Shown in pieces: positions 24,301-36,365 of a DNA stretch of 64,000 nucleotides. Position 1 is the first letter of the stretch, and every line of letters begins with the position of its first letter. The DNA comes from Athripsodes cinereus. Taxonomy: Eukaryota > Arthropoda > Insecta > Trichoptera > Leptoceridae. The position numbers were made by a program, and so were the translations under genes. The notes below the pieces were generated by a model. That model was not told the DNA's origin, ran no database searches, and saw nothing but the letters and a program-made list of their open reading frames with translations. The stretch is from assembly GCA_947579605.1 (NCBI GenBank), contig OX388314.1:7378001-7442000 (forward strand), in the 5' to 3' direction.

Positions 24301-27300
24301 TTTAAGGCAAGTTGTTTGGATGTTTTCGCCGTGTATTTTAATATTTAAATGAATAATAGATTAATTTATAAATGTGGTAGAAGAATATAATATGTGTGCA
24401 AACATATCTGTGGACACTTAAGTAATAAAATACATTAGGTTGGTAATTATTATCTGTCACAACTATGGGACACGATGACTCAGACCAATTTTGCATATAT
24501 TTGCACAATAGTACTTAATTGAATCTGTCACAAACATTTTATATTACAGGTATTGTTATATTCATTATCAGTTACTAATATAGTGTACAAAAGGAATCTA
24601 TTCTTTGTATTCAAAGGCAAATAAAAGTATTAGATCTAGGTGTACTTGGTAAGTAAAACATATTTATGCACCATACTTTTGTCCTGGGTGGGATGTACGT
24701 ACGCGTACGATGTAACCCCAATCTTTCAGCTTATCATCCATTTTATTTAAAATCTACATAATATGTGACAAATATAATACATAAGTGGAATAAGAAATAT
24801 AATAAGGAGACACATCAGATAACATCTATTATTGGAGACCGTATTAATAAAATCAATAACACAACTATTTATCTTCTATAAAACTGGTTTATATTGTGAT
24901 TGAGAATTTGTTTTGTTACAACTCGTTTTTAGGGTCAATGTCTCGTATGTAGGAACATGACAAGTCACTCGGTGATGCCTTCTTTTTTCCATATTTTTTT
25001 AATCCCGAGAAAATATTGGAAAACGCATGTCACTATAATTTATCGAAATAATCGTAGTGGTTATCGATTCATTTAATTAATTTGAATAAAACTTCAACTT
25101 ATAATGCATAAATGTTGATGACAATTATCTCTGTATTCTCGTCTAAAAAAATAATATTATCATCATTAATATTAAATAAAATCTATGATCCACACCGATA
25201 GTCAGATACTTTATGCTAGGATATCATATTACACAGAGATCCTTATCGCTATTCTGTCTACACCTCATGATTTATACAGGATCTATAAATATAATAAATT
25301 TTGCGGAATGTAAATAAAAAAATATATCGTCATTACTAAAACTTACCAGCAAAGCAAATCTGAAAAAAAAACTACGAATTTATCTTAGTGTTCAAAAAGT
25401 TTTATATTTACCAGAAAGCAGAAATACAATTGGTAGGTTAAATTAATTTCAGTAATTAAAATATTTCCATGCACAAAGTATTTATTGTTATGATATGATG
25501 TATCTATTAAAGAGTTTATAGATTTTCCCAAGCTTTTATTAAGTGATGGTCATTATACATAAATGAGATATTTGTAAGTGAAACTAAGTGCAGTAAAGTT
25601 TATTACATAGATTAAACTATAAAAACGTGAGATTTGAGATAAAAAATGAAAACGTATTAAAATGACTTACTTACTATAAGAGCAAAAATATATATGATGC
25701 CGTTACAATCTTTTAATAGCATATTATATGTAAATAATATTGAAATAAAATATTTGTAGATGATGTTGCACTGTTAATCATTTTAATGTAGGTACCTAAG
25801 AGGTTTCAAATGTTGAAAACGCGTTGGTGATTCGACCATTAAAGTACTTTTATATAGATATCTCATTAGATAGAATTGTTACAAAGATAAAATTAGGTAG
25901 GTTTATTTTATTAATACCACACTGGCATTATAGAAATAAAAGATTCTGTAATACGAAATTAATGTTGAGTACGAGTACATTTACATTATTATATTAATAT
26001 AAGTTGTATTTGATTTCTTTATATTAATGTGTATACTCGTATAGCTGATAATAATATGTTATTTTAATTCTTAGACAAGTGTGTCAGGTAAGGTAGACGT
26101 TAATGTGTTTCTTCGGTTTGATAGTTTAATGATTAAAATAGATAAATGTACATGAAGCTTGGTTGATGGTAGATTGAGATACCCACTATGTTCATACGTA
26201 GGTACCTATTTTATATTCATATAGGTACTTCTGGAAGTAGTATATAAACCTTAAAACGAGATCTTAACATCGCCTAGAGATAAATCAATGTTTTACAATT
26301 GGTTAAATATCCAGTGATATATTCATAACACAAACATTTAAATAACCTTTTTGATAATATAAGCATTAAATGTCTGAAACATACCAAACAATATGAAACG
26401 ATCATTGAATCAAGTTGTATTAGAAAACATTAAAAAAATGTGTCGTGTAATTTTTAACCATCAATACATTTCGTTTGAAGATGTCAACACTTTTCTCTTG
26501 TCACGATATTAATATTGGTATATCACCCACACATGATTTATGTGCATAGTGGCAAAACAAACAAACAAACAACATGGCAACAAAAACATTTTCACATAAA
26601 ATTAAACAGCAAGATAATGGAATTAGGTACACACATTAATAAATTGTTATTAAACAAAGTAATAAAGTTACAATAAACATCTTCATCAATAAATATGGAC
26701 ATTTGAGAGATAACCTTTTGCGAATTTATTGTTTAATAAATATCATATACAACATTGTAATAAAACAATATGAAAATTCAAATGATAGAAATTACAGCTA
26801 TCACATAATCTTTTTCTATACTTGTTTCTATGTAGTTAAAAATAATAGATATAAAAAATATACATACCAGTAAGAATTTGTATTGCACAGTTATTGCAAT
26901 TTGTCATGACATTAACCCATTCAATAATGTTATTACGTTTCAAAATAAGTCAGTAAGGGTAATAAGTATTACATGGCAAAGACAATGCAAAGTGTATTGA
27001 GTTTTATCCTCATGCACCATGCTGCTTCATGGCACCTGTCGTCATTTGGACAGAAGAAGGAAGCACACCTGTGATCAATTAATTACACCCATTAAGCCTT
27101 TACAATATAATATTATGCCTACAAAATTATAATATCTAAATATTAGTTCTTGGTTACTATAAACAACGTACCTAACTTAATGTTTTTTTTAATGTTTTTT
27201 TAACTTAATGTTTTTTTTAATACATTTAACACCAAATATAATATTCTCACATATAGCTGTAATAAAATAATTAAATATTGTTATAAATGATGTACATACT

Positions 27301-27469
27301 TTAATACATAGTAAAAATAAATACCTAAGGTAAATAAATAAGAAGAATCCATTAAATTTGGCAGGTAATTAATTTTTAATTAAATTATGCGAGTACTTAC
27401 TTACCCAGATACATAACTTTTGTTACATATCCAATGGACGTAATATAATTTTAACATATTATTTAAAGA
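21313..27469. other. long AT-rich non-coding stretch
   Basis: About 6 kb with no supported gene. Visible items are a (TTTA)n-type LINE tail candidate with AACGGCTATTG near 23112-23150, a small run ACGTACGCGTACG near 24700, and a local duplication of TTAATGTTTTTTTTAATG at 27179-27222. Scattered GTAGGTACCTA words are typical of the window. Confidence 0.5.
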
Positions 27470-27549
27470 TGTATTTGGGTTTTGCTATAAACCCAAATAT
27501 AACCTTATACACCTTTCACAGTAAGCTAAGAGTTTATGTCGTGAAAGAG
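27470..27549 (-). mobile_element. SINE-A relic, body only
   Basis: Contains TGGGTTTTGCTATAAACCCA, ATATAACCTTATACACCTTT, CACAGTAAGCTAAG and ATGTCGTGAAAGAG, matching the middle of the full SINE-A copies. Head and poly-A tail are missing. Confidence 0.75.
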
Positions 27550-29820
27550 CAAATTTAGAGCACAATTTCATTAATGCAATCGTTTGCAAAAGTTTCAATG
27601 TGAAATTAAGTATTTATGTTTATTATCACATTTTGAGTTCACTGGAAGATGTTGTGTAACAACAAGTTCGTCCTTTGGTCAAATTTACTCACATTGTATA
27701 TTTTTCAACTTATTTAGTTTTTTTTATTGCTTTTAAATTCTAACCAACAAATATTTATTTATGTATTAATTCATATCTTTACATAGTAGAGAAAAAAATG
27801 CAATAGATTCATACTGAAATGAAGTAGGTTAATTAGAGATAATGATATAAAGAAGAGAAAATTTGCCGACAGTTGAGTATTATACCTACCTATTCTTATC
27901 AAAACATATTTTTATAGTTTAATTCTTATTTAATTCAATAAAATGCAAATAAATATAAAGTTGTCTAAAGGTTATGAACATGAAAATTTATTTCACCATG
28001 CAAATAATATAATATATATGACAACGACACTTTAGTCTAAACTTCTATTCAAATTATATATTTTTATTACTTTTTCGATACAAAAACAATAAGATACAAC
28101 ACTATACCTCTGCATTGTGTAAGGTTGATCGACGGAAACGAGTCGTGAGAAGAGTTTTATGATTGAAAAATAAAACCAAATGCCTCCACCGTAATGTGAG
28201 AGGCAGAATATAATCTGAATATAATACGACAAGACGAATACTTTTTTCATAATATGTCTCGATGTTATATCAACCACATGAAACAAATTTCAAAACAATC
28301 AATGAATTTACCTGATTGATGATAACCTAATAAAGCCGAGTTTTTCAGACTTAAAAAAACAAAAGTTCCAAATAGAAAGCTATTGTACATAACTATTCAA
28401 TGAATTTAATTTTCATTACTTCGACGTATAGAGTGTTAAGTATCAATAGAATATAGGAATATATTAACCTACAGAGAAAACTTTTCAATAGACAGTTTAA
28501 TAGCTCAAAGCAATATAGGTATAGAAAATTAAATAAAAAATAAATTATTCATTGATAGGTAGCTGGGCGTATTAGAAAATATAATAAACATGAACCAAAT
28601 CCAGCTACCGGTAGGTACCATCGTGAAGAAATCGGTTTCGTTATTAGAATAATTTGGACCCTCGAGACAACTGACATCCTTCGGCGTCACAACTTAAATA
28701 GTAGCATAATCGTTCAAAAAATTATTCATGTCTATTATTTTATGTAAATTGAAAATAATTTAATCGGAAGCCTTCTACGTGATGGATCACAGCCTTCATA
28801 GTGTTACACGGTAGTGGATGAAGATCTGTCTGAAGATGCTTCGGGCCATTTTTACCTGGACATAGGATCGATGGTTGAATTAATAATATTAGGTGCCTAT
28901 CAAAAGACGGATTACCATTAAGAACTTATCTGTAAGAATGTATTTAGGTTCTACAATAATAAAAGACAAGTATTAAGTTGAATAAACAGTACCGTATCAT
29001 TATAATGTAGACCAGTTTGAAACATTAATATAATGTTGATTTATTCATATTATTCACTTCAACATTCATTTTAGAAAAATTGTTATTGGTATTTTACCAC
29101 ATACCTATTTATTTTATTTTCAATAAATTTTCAAACTTCATCTTGTCGATAATGATAACTACGGTGGACTTTGTTCTTAGACCATCTCAAGGATGCTGGT
29201 CAATAATACAGTACAAAAAAAATATTTTGAAGCTGGTGAAGACTACTTAGTTGTTTTTCAGTGGCATTGGTATGCGATTTCACAAGACAGTTCCGACTAC
29301 ACTTAAAAGCGTAGTTATATTTTGTTATAACATCAGAAGTGAAATATGAATTCTGAATATACCAATTCTAAGCCCTGACAAAGAATAGGTAAATAATTCA
29401 TTTTTATTAGTTTTCAAGTATCCTGTAAAAGACTGGTAATCGTAAAATATCACATCATCTTCAGTTAAACAATGAGATATGTCAACCATCCCGAATATAT
29501 ATTCATAATTCGATATTTCCATTTTCGTTTTGTCTTTTTGTTCATATTTTTTAGGTTTTTTCTAGATTTTTATATTTAAATAAACGAAATATGTTTCATT
29601 GCCTTTAATTAATTCTAAACATTGATAAATAAAATAAATAATAATGAATTACGTACCTAACACTGGTGTGATATCTTTACGAAAAAGAGCGCGCCCGTTG
29701 TATGTTGCGTAGTAAAAAAAGGACTTCTCCGGTTAATAGGTTATTTTTGCAATATAGATTCAAGTAAACGAAAATTATGTTTTTAAATGTTACAAAAACC
29801 CATGCCAAATATTTTAACTT
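27550..29820. other. AT-rich non-coding stretch
   Basis: No supported gene. At 29370-29435 the words GACAAAGAATAGGT and GTATCCTGTAAAAGAC resemble the 5' module of R1 without the 3' module. A mildly GC-richer segment lies at 28600-28880; I recognise nothing in it. Confidence 0.45.
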
Positions 29821-29912
29821 GTATTAGCACAAAAAAGACGAGTCGCATGTTTATTATATACAATTAATCCGTTAGCTACCCCAATTGTGGGCAATGCCCT
29901 GATAGTACGAAT
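29821..29912 (+). repeat. R1 SINE-like repeat
   Basis: Landmarks TAGCACAAAAAAGACGAGTC, GCATGTTTATTATATACAAT, TTAGCTACCCCAATTGTGGG and CAATGCCCTGATAGTAC match the R1 3' module in order. Confidence 0.8.
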
Positions 29913-30005
29913 AAACAAATGAATATCAATTCTATACAATAATTTTTCGAATGTTTCGTGATTAATACTGTGGAATTCCATATTTATTAATAATTTGAAA
30001 AATAT

Positions 30006-30154
30006 AAGAAACTTTGTATTTTCCGCTTAAATAACTTTATTTAGTTAGAATGTTTTCGGAACTACTTACAATACTGTTACTGATGATGGAGCAAGTAGTT
30101 CCGAAAACGTTCTAACTAAATAAAGTTATTTAAGCGGAAAATATAAAGTTTCTT
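30006..30154. repeat. foldback with ~62-bp arms
   Basis: The arm 30006-30067 (AAGAAACTTTGTATTTTCCG ... GGAACTACTT) is the near-perfect inverse of 30093-30154. A 25-nt spacer separates them. The only differences are isolated substitutions, such as TGTTTT versus CGTTTT. A single strand would form a long stable hairpin. No target-site duplication was obvious. It may be a foldback MITE or a local inverted duplication. Confidence 0.9.
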
Positions 30155-30228
30155 TACAATAGCTATAAAATTATACATTTTATATCTACATTTGAATGGA
30201 TTAATAACTTTATACAGTGATTATTAAG

Positions 30229-30287
30229 GATCCGCGCCCTTGAGATGGATATTCCATTATTTGGCGCCGAATTAATCATCCAACATG
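30229..30287 (+). mobile_element. LINE 3'-end fragment (same family as 43.3 kb)
   Basis: GCGCCCTTGAGATGGATATT, CCATTATTTGGCGCCGAATT and AATCATCCAACAT match the 3' untranslated end of the LINE at 43315-43710 (GCGCCCTTGAGATGGATACT, CCATTAAACGGCGTCGAAT). Only the last ~60 bp was inserted or preserved. Confidence 0.8.
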
Positions 30288-30628
30288 CATACATACATTA
30301 GAATTAGAATAATAATATTTTCAATTGATAAAAAGCATTTGATAATATTTAATAATATAATAACTTCTTAAATGGTGTGATTGTGAAGCAAACATTTGTA
30401 GGTAGGTACTATGCAAAATGACCTCGTAGTATTAGCCTACAAGTTTCTGTTTTAGGGATATGAACATGGTCCCACTAATGATGGTTATAACGAATAGATA
30501 TGGCTCTACAATATTCACATTAAATATATATGTAATTTAACTTGGTTTGTTCATAACTGATAGGTTCAAATAATAATAAAATTTAATTTAGATACAGATA
30601 CAAAAGATACAGGTACAAATTTCTCGAT

Positions 30629-30676
30629 GAAGCGATGAGGAATGTCACCCATCCTGAATGTCTTATATCTATTATT
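30629..30676 (+). repeat. R1 repeat, left half of an interrupted copy
   Basis: GATGAAGCGATGAGGAATG, then TCACCCATCCTGAATGTCTT and ATATCTATTATT form the start of an R1 element. The copy resumes at 30977 with CTATTATTGGCACTAAGAGG. The 8-bp word CTATTATT is present at both junctions (30669-30676 and 30977-30984), consistent with a ~300-bp insertion into a pre-existing R1. Confidence 0.8.
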
Positions 30677-30749
30677 ATGTAATTGAAACAAGTGTTTCTT
30701 TCTACTATAGATCTATAGTAGAAAGAAACACTTGTTTCAATCACATAAT
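30674..30749. repeat. 76-bp palindrome with a perfect 60-bp core
   Basis: Positions 30682-30741 are a perfect, spacer-free 60-bp palindrome centred on AGATCT at 30711/30712 (left arm AATTGAAACA... to ...TACTATAGA). Symmetry extends to 30674-30749 with one mismatch. Perfect palindromes of this length are unstable in most genomes, so this is probably recent or an assembly fold-back artefact. Confidence 0.95.
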
Positions 30750-30791
30750 TATGGAATTCTACTACGTGTGCACCGACACAATTAATACCTA

Positions 30792-30978
30792 TTTTTTTTT
30801 TTTTTTAAAAAGATATATCTGGGTTTTGTTATAAACCCAAATACAACCTTATACACCTTTCACAGTAAGCTACTAGAAGCTTGTGTCGTGAAAGGGGAGT
30901 TTCCCGGGTCCTGGGATCGAACCCCGGACCCCTTGTTCATATGAGGCCGAGACTCTACCTCCAGGCTACCGACGAACT
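30792..30978 (-). mobile_element. SINE-A, complete tRNA-derived SINE
   Basis: A minus-strand SINE of about 187 bp. The head at 30978 reads AGTTCGTCGGTAGCCTGGAG on the minus strand. Box A is TAGCCTGGAGG (30968-30958) and box B is GGTTCGATCCC (30923-30913), both close to the Pol III A and B consensus. The body contains GGGTTTATAACAAAACCCAG-type complementary words that can form a small stem. The 3' end is a run of about 15 A (poly-T on the plus strand at 30792-30806). It forms most of the insertion that splits an R1 repeat. A sister copy is at 51718-51905, with relics at 1079 and 27470. Confidence 0.9.
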
Positions 30979-31068
30979 ATTATTGGCACTAAGAGGACAT
31001 GCGTGTTTATTACTTGTGGTTAGTCCGCTAGCTACCTCACTTTTGGAATATGTCATAATGTTGTTAAC
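30977..31068 (+). repeat. R1 repeat, right half of an interrupted copy
   Basis: Resumes with TTATTGGCACTAAGAGGACA, GTGTTTATTACTTGTGGTTA, GTCCGCTAGCTACCTCACTT and TTGGAATATGTCATAATG, completing the copy that begins at 30629. Confidence 0.8.
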
Positions 31069-31184
31069 TAGTATAATACAAATGTCCTGCAGAATCCCTG
31101 GCAAAGGTCTCCCATTCCTGTAAAATGCAGATATTGGTATAACACCCCTTTAATACATTTATCATATTCATCTCTAAGGTAAGA

Positions 31185-31277
31185 AACGCATCCTTAATGT
31201 TTTCAGTTTTATTGGCATGGAGAGGGCGACCTGCATGTTTCAGTTAGCCTTCTACCCCATTTGTGATGGTATGAATG
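31185..31277 (+). repeat. R1 SINE-like repeat
   Basis: GCATCCTTAATGTTTTCAGT, TTTATTGGCATGGAGAGGGC, GACCTGCATGTTTCAGTTAG, CTACCCCATTTGTGATGGTA: an R1 copy with an internal deletion in the CATGTTTATTACATG segment. It lies head-to-tail with the interrupted copy just upstream. Confidence 0.8.
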
Positions 31278-32329
31278 TAGATAAGTATAAATATATGAAT
31301 ATAAATAAAACTTGTTACTGATATTCCATAAATATACCTACGAGATATTTAAATCACTTTTATATACACTCATAAACAGACTTCTATTTTCAATTTGTCA
31401 TAAAAAATTAGAAACGGACATAGAACATAACAAATGCTGACAATTAATCTAGTTTCACGCCGGTCATATCAATTAAAAAATAGAAAATGACATACTACAT
31501 ATTGCCATAAGAAAATATCTAGAATACATACATTCACATGATATTCATAATAATATGTGCCTACAGAATAATATTTTACATAATGATCACGATATACCAA
31601 CTTAATGTCAAATAATAAAAATTAATAAACAAAATTGTATACCCGTTTAAATTACTTCTAACATTACCTGCAGCTAACGAGCTGTAAATGTCTCTCGATT
31701 ACTACAATTATCCAAATAATAAAATAGAAATTCTCAATACTTACCTACTTCTTGGGTGGCTAATAATGATAAGGTAATATTGTATTATTGGTGATCATGT
31801 TATAATATGTAAACGCAATAATATATTTGTATCGAATATTAATTTCAACGTCTAAGGTTTATCAATTTTGAAATAGGAGTAGGTGTTACCAAGAAATGTG
31901 ATATTTATTTGGTCATTATGAACTTAAGCTATTGGATATACGAAGAAGAACAAGGTAATTTATGTACTTATTAGAATATAAGTGTTAACTTATTTTTAGA
32001 TCTATGAACCTTAACATTACATAATATATTATATTTGTATTATGTTTAATGTTGATTAAATGATAACGTTTCAATCTGTAAGCGACCACTATTTAAAAAT
32101 TAAAAAAGGCGTTTTGATCTGTTTTTTTTCATATTCATATATAAATTATTATGATATGCATATACACCTCTATTAGTATAATTTTTTTGAAAAATACATA
32201 ATAAGTCCAAATTTAGTATCTTTATATGTAGTAGAATCAGTAAGAGTTAAATAAAAAATAAGGCTTGCAAATAGGTATGTTGAATAATACAATAATATTA
32301 TTTTATTACTATTGATGTTTTGTGCAAGT
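31278..32329. other. AT-rich non-coding stretch
   Basis: Nothing supportable seen. Confidence 0.5.
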
Positions 32330-32505
32330 AATTATAATTTTTTTTACATCTTAATGTTTGTTTTATAAGTTTGAACCTGCAGCTGTTAACTCTTATTTTA
32401 TTGTTTTTGTCTGTCAAATTGTTTTTTTCTTTGCTATAATATGTTTAACATGTAAAAGCCTCACGCCGTGTAAAGTTGATAAATAAATAAATAAATATAG
32501 CAAAG
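32330..32505 (+). mobile_element. LINE 3' untranslated end with (AAAT)n tail
   Basis: AAAGCCTCACGCCGTGTAAAG, then TTGATAAATAAATAAATAAA resembles the 3' end at 46466-46512 (AAGCTCACGCCGTATG, TTATGATAAATAAATAAATA). The shared CACGCCGT word before a GATAAATAAATAAA tail suggests one LINE family. The upstream T-rich portion is probably its 3' untranslated region; no coding sequence remains. Confidence 0.6.
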
Positions 32506-33315
32506 TATTAAATATAAATTTTATAAAATCATGCAAGTATTTTTTTTTCTCCTTTCAATAAAAATATAGTTTTCTGACAGAATACTAAGCTTGTTAATAT
32601 TTATTCCTGTGGTCATAAGAGAGAACTTCGAAGGAAAGGAAGGAATGAGTATTTACATAGTATTAATACGTATTAGGTATATATACATACCTACTTTGAT
32701 GATTAAATTAAATTTATAATATTATACAGAAATGTGTCAGGTCACGGCCTATATGATAATAATTATAGCTCGTAGTTAATAATAATATTTTTAACATTGC
32801 GAACCGCAAAAAGGGACCCCCTACTAAGTCCGACTTGTATTACTTGATTGGGAGCTTCGTGTCTAGAAAATAGCTACAACTAACTAACTAATAAAGCTAA
32901 AAAGGCGGCATCCAAAAGCTTAGGTTATAACATATTTGTTTTCAGCTAGAAACTAATTAAAATATTTTTATTTTTACATGGTGACTTAAATTAAAATAAT
33001 TGAACCCATTAAATACATGTACTCATATGAGAGACTGAGAACAGAGGTCTGTGAAAATAATTTTTTATATGTTATTTTATCAAAAACATGGGCGACTTTG
33101 TTAGTCCAGAAAAATATATAAGGTTTAATTGAAGGTACCTAGAAATAGCTACATAAGTGAGATGTAATAGAAATTTTCATAGGTAGGTAATAGAAACAAA
33201 ATTTTTAAAAGATTTTATTCATTGTTTCTAATATCATTATTGCGAATGAATTTTAATTTGGGAATGTATTTGCACTTTATTAAAACTACATCATACTTCT
33301 ATACTATATTAGGCA
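32506..33315. other. AT-rich non-coding stretch
   Basis: Holds a slightly GC-richer patch at 32806-32930 (GCGAACCGCAAAAAGGGACC, CCCTACTAAGTCCGACTTG) that I cannot assign to any gene or repeat. Confidence 0.4.
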
Positions 33316-33375
33316 CTATACCATCATGGCATATTATACAATAGCGTAGCCAGCAGACCAACTGTAAGTGATATC
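33316..33375 (-). repeat. R1 SINE-like repeat, tail half
   Basis: On the plus strand ACTATACCATCATGGCATAT, then GTAGCCAGCAGACCAACTG matches the reverse of the R1 tail and middle. The start of the element is not recognisable. Confidence 0.7.
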
Positions 33376-34714
33376 TAAACATACATTTTAAAATACAACA
33401 TAAAATTGAGAAAACAAAATGAACTTTGATTCAATGAACGAAATATTTGAGCCCACATCATAAATCGAATATTAAAAGCAAATGTTTCGACACGATTATG
33501 ACGGTCGAGTTTTTTTCAGTCGTAAATTTTACATTTTAATATGCGAGTATTTGGTTCTGGAAAGCTTTAAATCACCAACACGTAAGTATGTAGTTAGTTA
33601 TTTACATTGGTCCCCCGTATGCATGTTGCCTAAGTAGGTACCTTAGGTAGTTTTTAAGTGAGTACCTACGTGGTACCTTAGTGCACACTATCCACTTCTG
33701 GCTCTCTGAGAGTAGTTCTTCGATTGTCGGTGTGTAAGAGACGTGGTATGTTATTCTCAGTGCATATTTACTTATGCAAACGAGTTATTGTGAGGTATTT
33801 GAATGTAAGATATTCAACAGAAATAAATTGTGTTGCACGGTGTTATGTTGCAGTATTGCACACATTAATATTATTAGTAACGGTTTGCAAATATAAAATG
33901 GAATTAAGTCCAGATATTGTTACCCAAACAGCGTTTAATTATAATCAAACTCTTTTAAACACATATGGTCAAATACATACTATTTACTTATATAAAGTAC
34001 TTCAGAAGAAATCTGTAGTGTGTAATACTTTATTATCGTGCTCCTTAAAACATACTGATTCACAGCGTTGGGTATTGAATCTTTGTACAATTCATTTTGT
34101 GGGATATTTCTTTAATTCGTGTATTCCCACGGTTTAATTTACTCTTTTAAAATTATTTTATTATCATCATTGATATTATGCTTTAATATTCATGGTAATA
34201 TCAAGTACCTATCTATTTTATTAATATTATCTCGTGTCGTATGCTCTTTACTCGACAGCCGCCCTTGAAGTACTTTATGAGTATAAATATACTGAGGTAC
34301 ATTATTTTATTCGTTGAAAGTTGTCTCCAGGTTATGGTAAATACCAAATATTCACATGCAATTCTATTGCAAGTAAGTAAAAAATTATAATATCAACTAA
34401 CTATCTTACTGCTTATAATATTATACAAAAAAAAACTATAATTTCTTAGACTTTGGCGGTGAAACAAAGAAATATTCCAGACCCACTTGACAATAGTAGC
34501 GAGTAATGGATGCAAAGGTTGCATTTCCTTTATTAATATTAATTTCCTCGGGGACATCTTCTTTACAAAAACAAAATAATATTAATACAAATGAGACTAA
34601 CACACAGTGGTTTTATATTTTTCTTTTGTTATTAATTAATTTAACATGGCTATTAGATATTACATACATTCACAAGGCAAAAACAATGCACATTAAAATA
34701 GTGTATCGATCAGA
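33376..34714. other. AT-rich stretch with unassigned plus-strand open frames
   Basis: The frame at 33748-34137 (first ATG in RGMLFS) is the longest open stretch not explained by a transposon (about 130 codons), but its residues show no motif I recognise. At 34506-34724 an ATG frame starts MDAKVAFPLLILISSGTSS, which looks like a signal peptide, followed by a hydrophobic span. Both may be chance. Neither has clear splice or poly-A signals. Confidence 0.25.
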
Positions 34715-34899
34715 AGGTAGATAGAGCTTAATCAGTAGGTAGATAGAGCTTAATCAGTAGGTAGATAGAGCTTAATCAGTAGGTAGATAGAGCTTAATCA
34801 GTAGGTAGATAGAGCTTAATCAGTAGGTAGATAGAGCTTAATCAGTAGGTAGATAGAGCTTAATCAGTAGGTAGATAGAGCTTAATCAGTAGGTAGATA
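34715..34899. repeat. 22-bp minisatellite, about 8.4 copies
   Basis: The unit GTAGGTAGATAGAGCTTAAT plus CA repeats with essentially no differences between copies. The first unit begins AAGGTAGATAG and the last ends in AGGTAGATATG. The near-identity points to recent expansion, and length polymorphism is likely. Confidence 0.98.
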
Positions 34900-36327
34900 T
34901 GTATTATAATAAATAAATATCTTTATCCAAGTTAACGCTATTTTATGTTAAAACATTATTTTGTATCATGTTTATAAAACATTATTTTGCTAATTACACA
35001 AACCAAATTTAAGAATATATTAAAAATTAAAGTATAGTAATTAATAATAGGTACAAATATATAATTTAAAATATACATCAAATACATGGTTTATTGTACA
35101 CTAAAAAGAGCGGGAACTGCTAAGATATGAAGCGAATCCGGACAACTAATTACAAATACGTACCTACGTATTGTTTGAAAAAATATTCGTGTTGTTTGCA
35201 TACATTAAAAAAATATTTCATACAATTTTGTATGGGAACAACCAACATGAATTAATACACCACTTTATAATATCTCTCGACAGGTTGAACAAGTTTTGAC
35301 ATTAAGATTGAAATTTGTAATGTTTCCGTAACGCGGGTTTCGGGTTTAACAATTTGGAGCGTTGATGTTTTCCATTGAGGTCTACAAATGAAAAATATCA
35401 AAATTAAGTGTATAAAATATACTTTAATACAAAATTTTATAGAAACTCACTTCAAACTCCAAAAAAAAAACTTATTTTCATGAAGCTATTTTATGTTTCT
35501 AAATTAATAATAGGAATATAAAAACATCAATCACTAAAAGTAAACGGTTTGTGGAAACTGAGTTTCAGAGTTATAATATTTGTCTCACCTTTAATATTTT
35601 GTGCATAAAATCATGGTAATACGAAGTATGGTATAGTCGTGTATGAATCTTCAAGGAGGCAGGATCCTTAGTGGAGAGGTACAGAGACTCGGAGCCGGTT
35701 TAAATTTATGTAAAAGTCCGACCAAATTGGGGAGCGGCAAGTTTGCTTTTACGCAAGTGATTTAAAAATAATTTTACGAGTTCTTTTACCCGTAACTTTC
35801 ATGAGAATCCACCCGATGATGATGTTGCGAATGGCTTAACATTTTGTAAAATATCCTGCATGATTGTAATTTTTGTGCGTTTGATAAAAGTTTATTATTG
35901 CTTTATCTTTAATGGAGAATATTATATCTTTGCCAGCCTATATTTGCAATATTTTTGATGGTATTGGAAAAAGTGTGCAATCCAGAGAAAGTATCTATTA
36001 AGTACGAAACACAATACTGAATACGAATCATTTGCCTTATGAAATGTTCAAAATTCTCCAGTATAGGTGTAAACTTATCCTATGCCAATATTAATTGTGG
36101 TCATTATTAAGTAAAATAGACTACGAAAATTAGAATATTACTCTTGAGGAGGTTCCATCCTACTTACAGATTCGAGTTTATATTTAGACTATATAAACTA
36201 TTGATGGTGTTATTATTATACAATATATGTACACATACATAGATATCTTTACAAACAATTTATTTTGCGCATCAACACACTGCACCATAGACTAACCACT
36301 TTCTCATAATTCCAAAACGGGAATGGA
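34900..36327. other. AT-rich non-coding stretch
   Basis: A GC-richer patch at 35640-35830 (GGAGGCAGGATCCTTAGTGG, GACTCGGAGCCGG, GTCCGACCAAATTGGGGAGC) stands out from the background, but I find no sustained open frame or known repeat in it. Confidence 0.4.
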
Positions 36328-36365
36328 AGCTATTATTTATTTATTTATTGTCCTTAACTTATTGC
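36328..36365 (-). mobile_element. LINE (TAAA)n tail candidate
   Basis: TATTATTTATTTATTTATTG followed by unique sequence has the look of a reversed LINE tail. No coding sequence is attached. Confidence 0.35.

Noticed and set aside
24432..24460. TTAGGTTGGTAATTA, resembling a mariner terminal repeat
   Set aside because: No matching inverted end or transposase nearby; a single 15-bp likeness is not enough.
30913..30968. tRNA-like A and B boxes on the minus strand
   Set aside because: They belong to a SINE with a body and poly-A tail; there is no cloverleaf or acceptor stem of a functional tRNA.
33748..34137. 130-codon plus-strand frame considered as a novel gene
   Set aside because: No motif, no homologue recognised, no splice or promoter support; kept only as an unassigned open frame.
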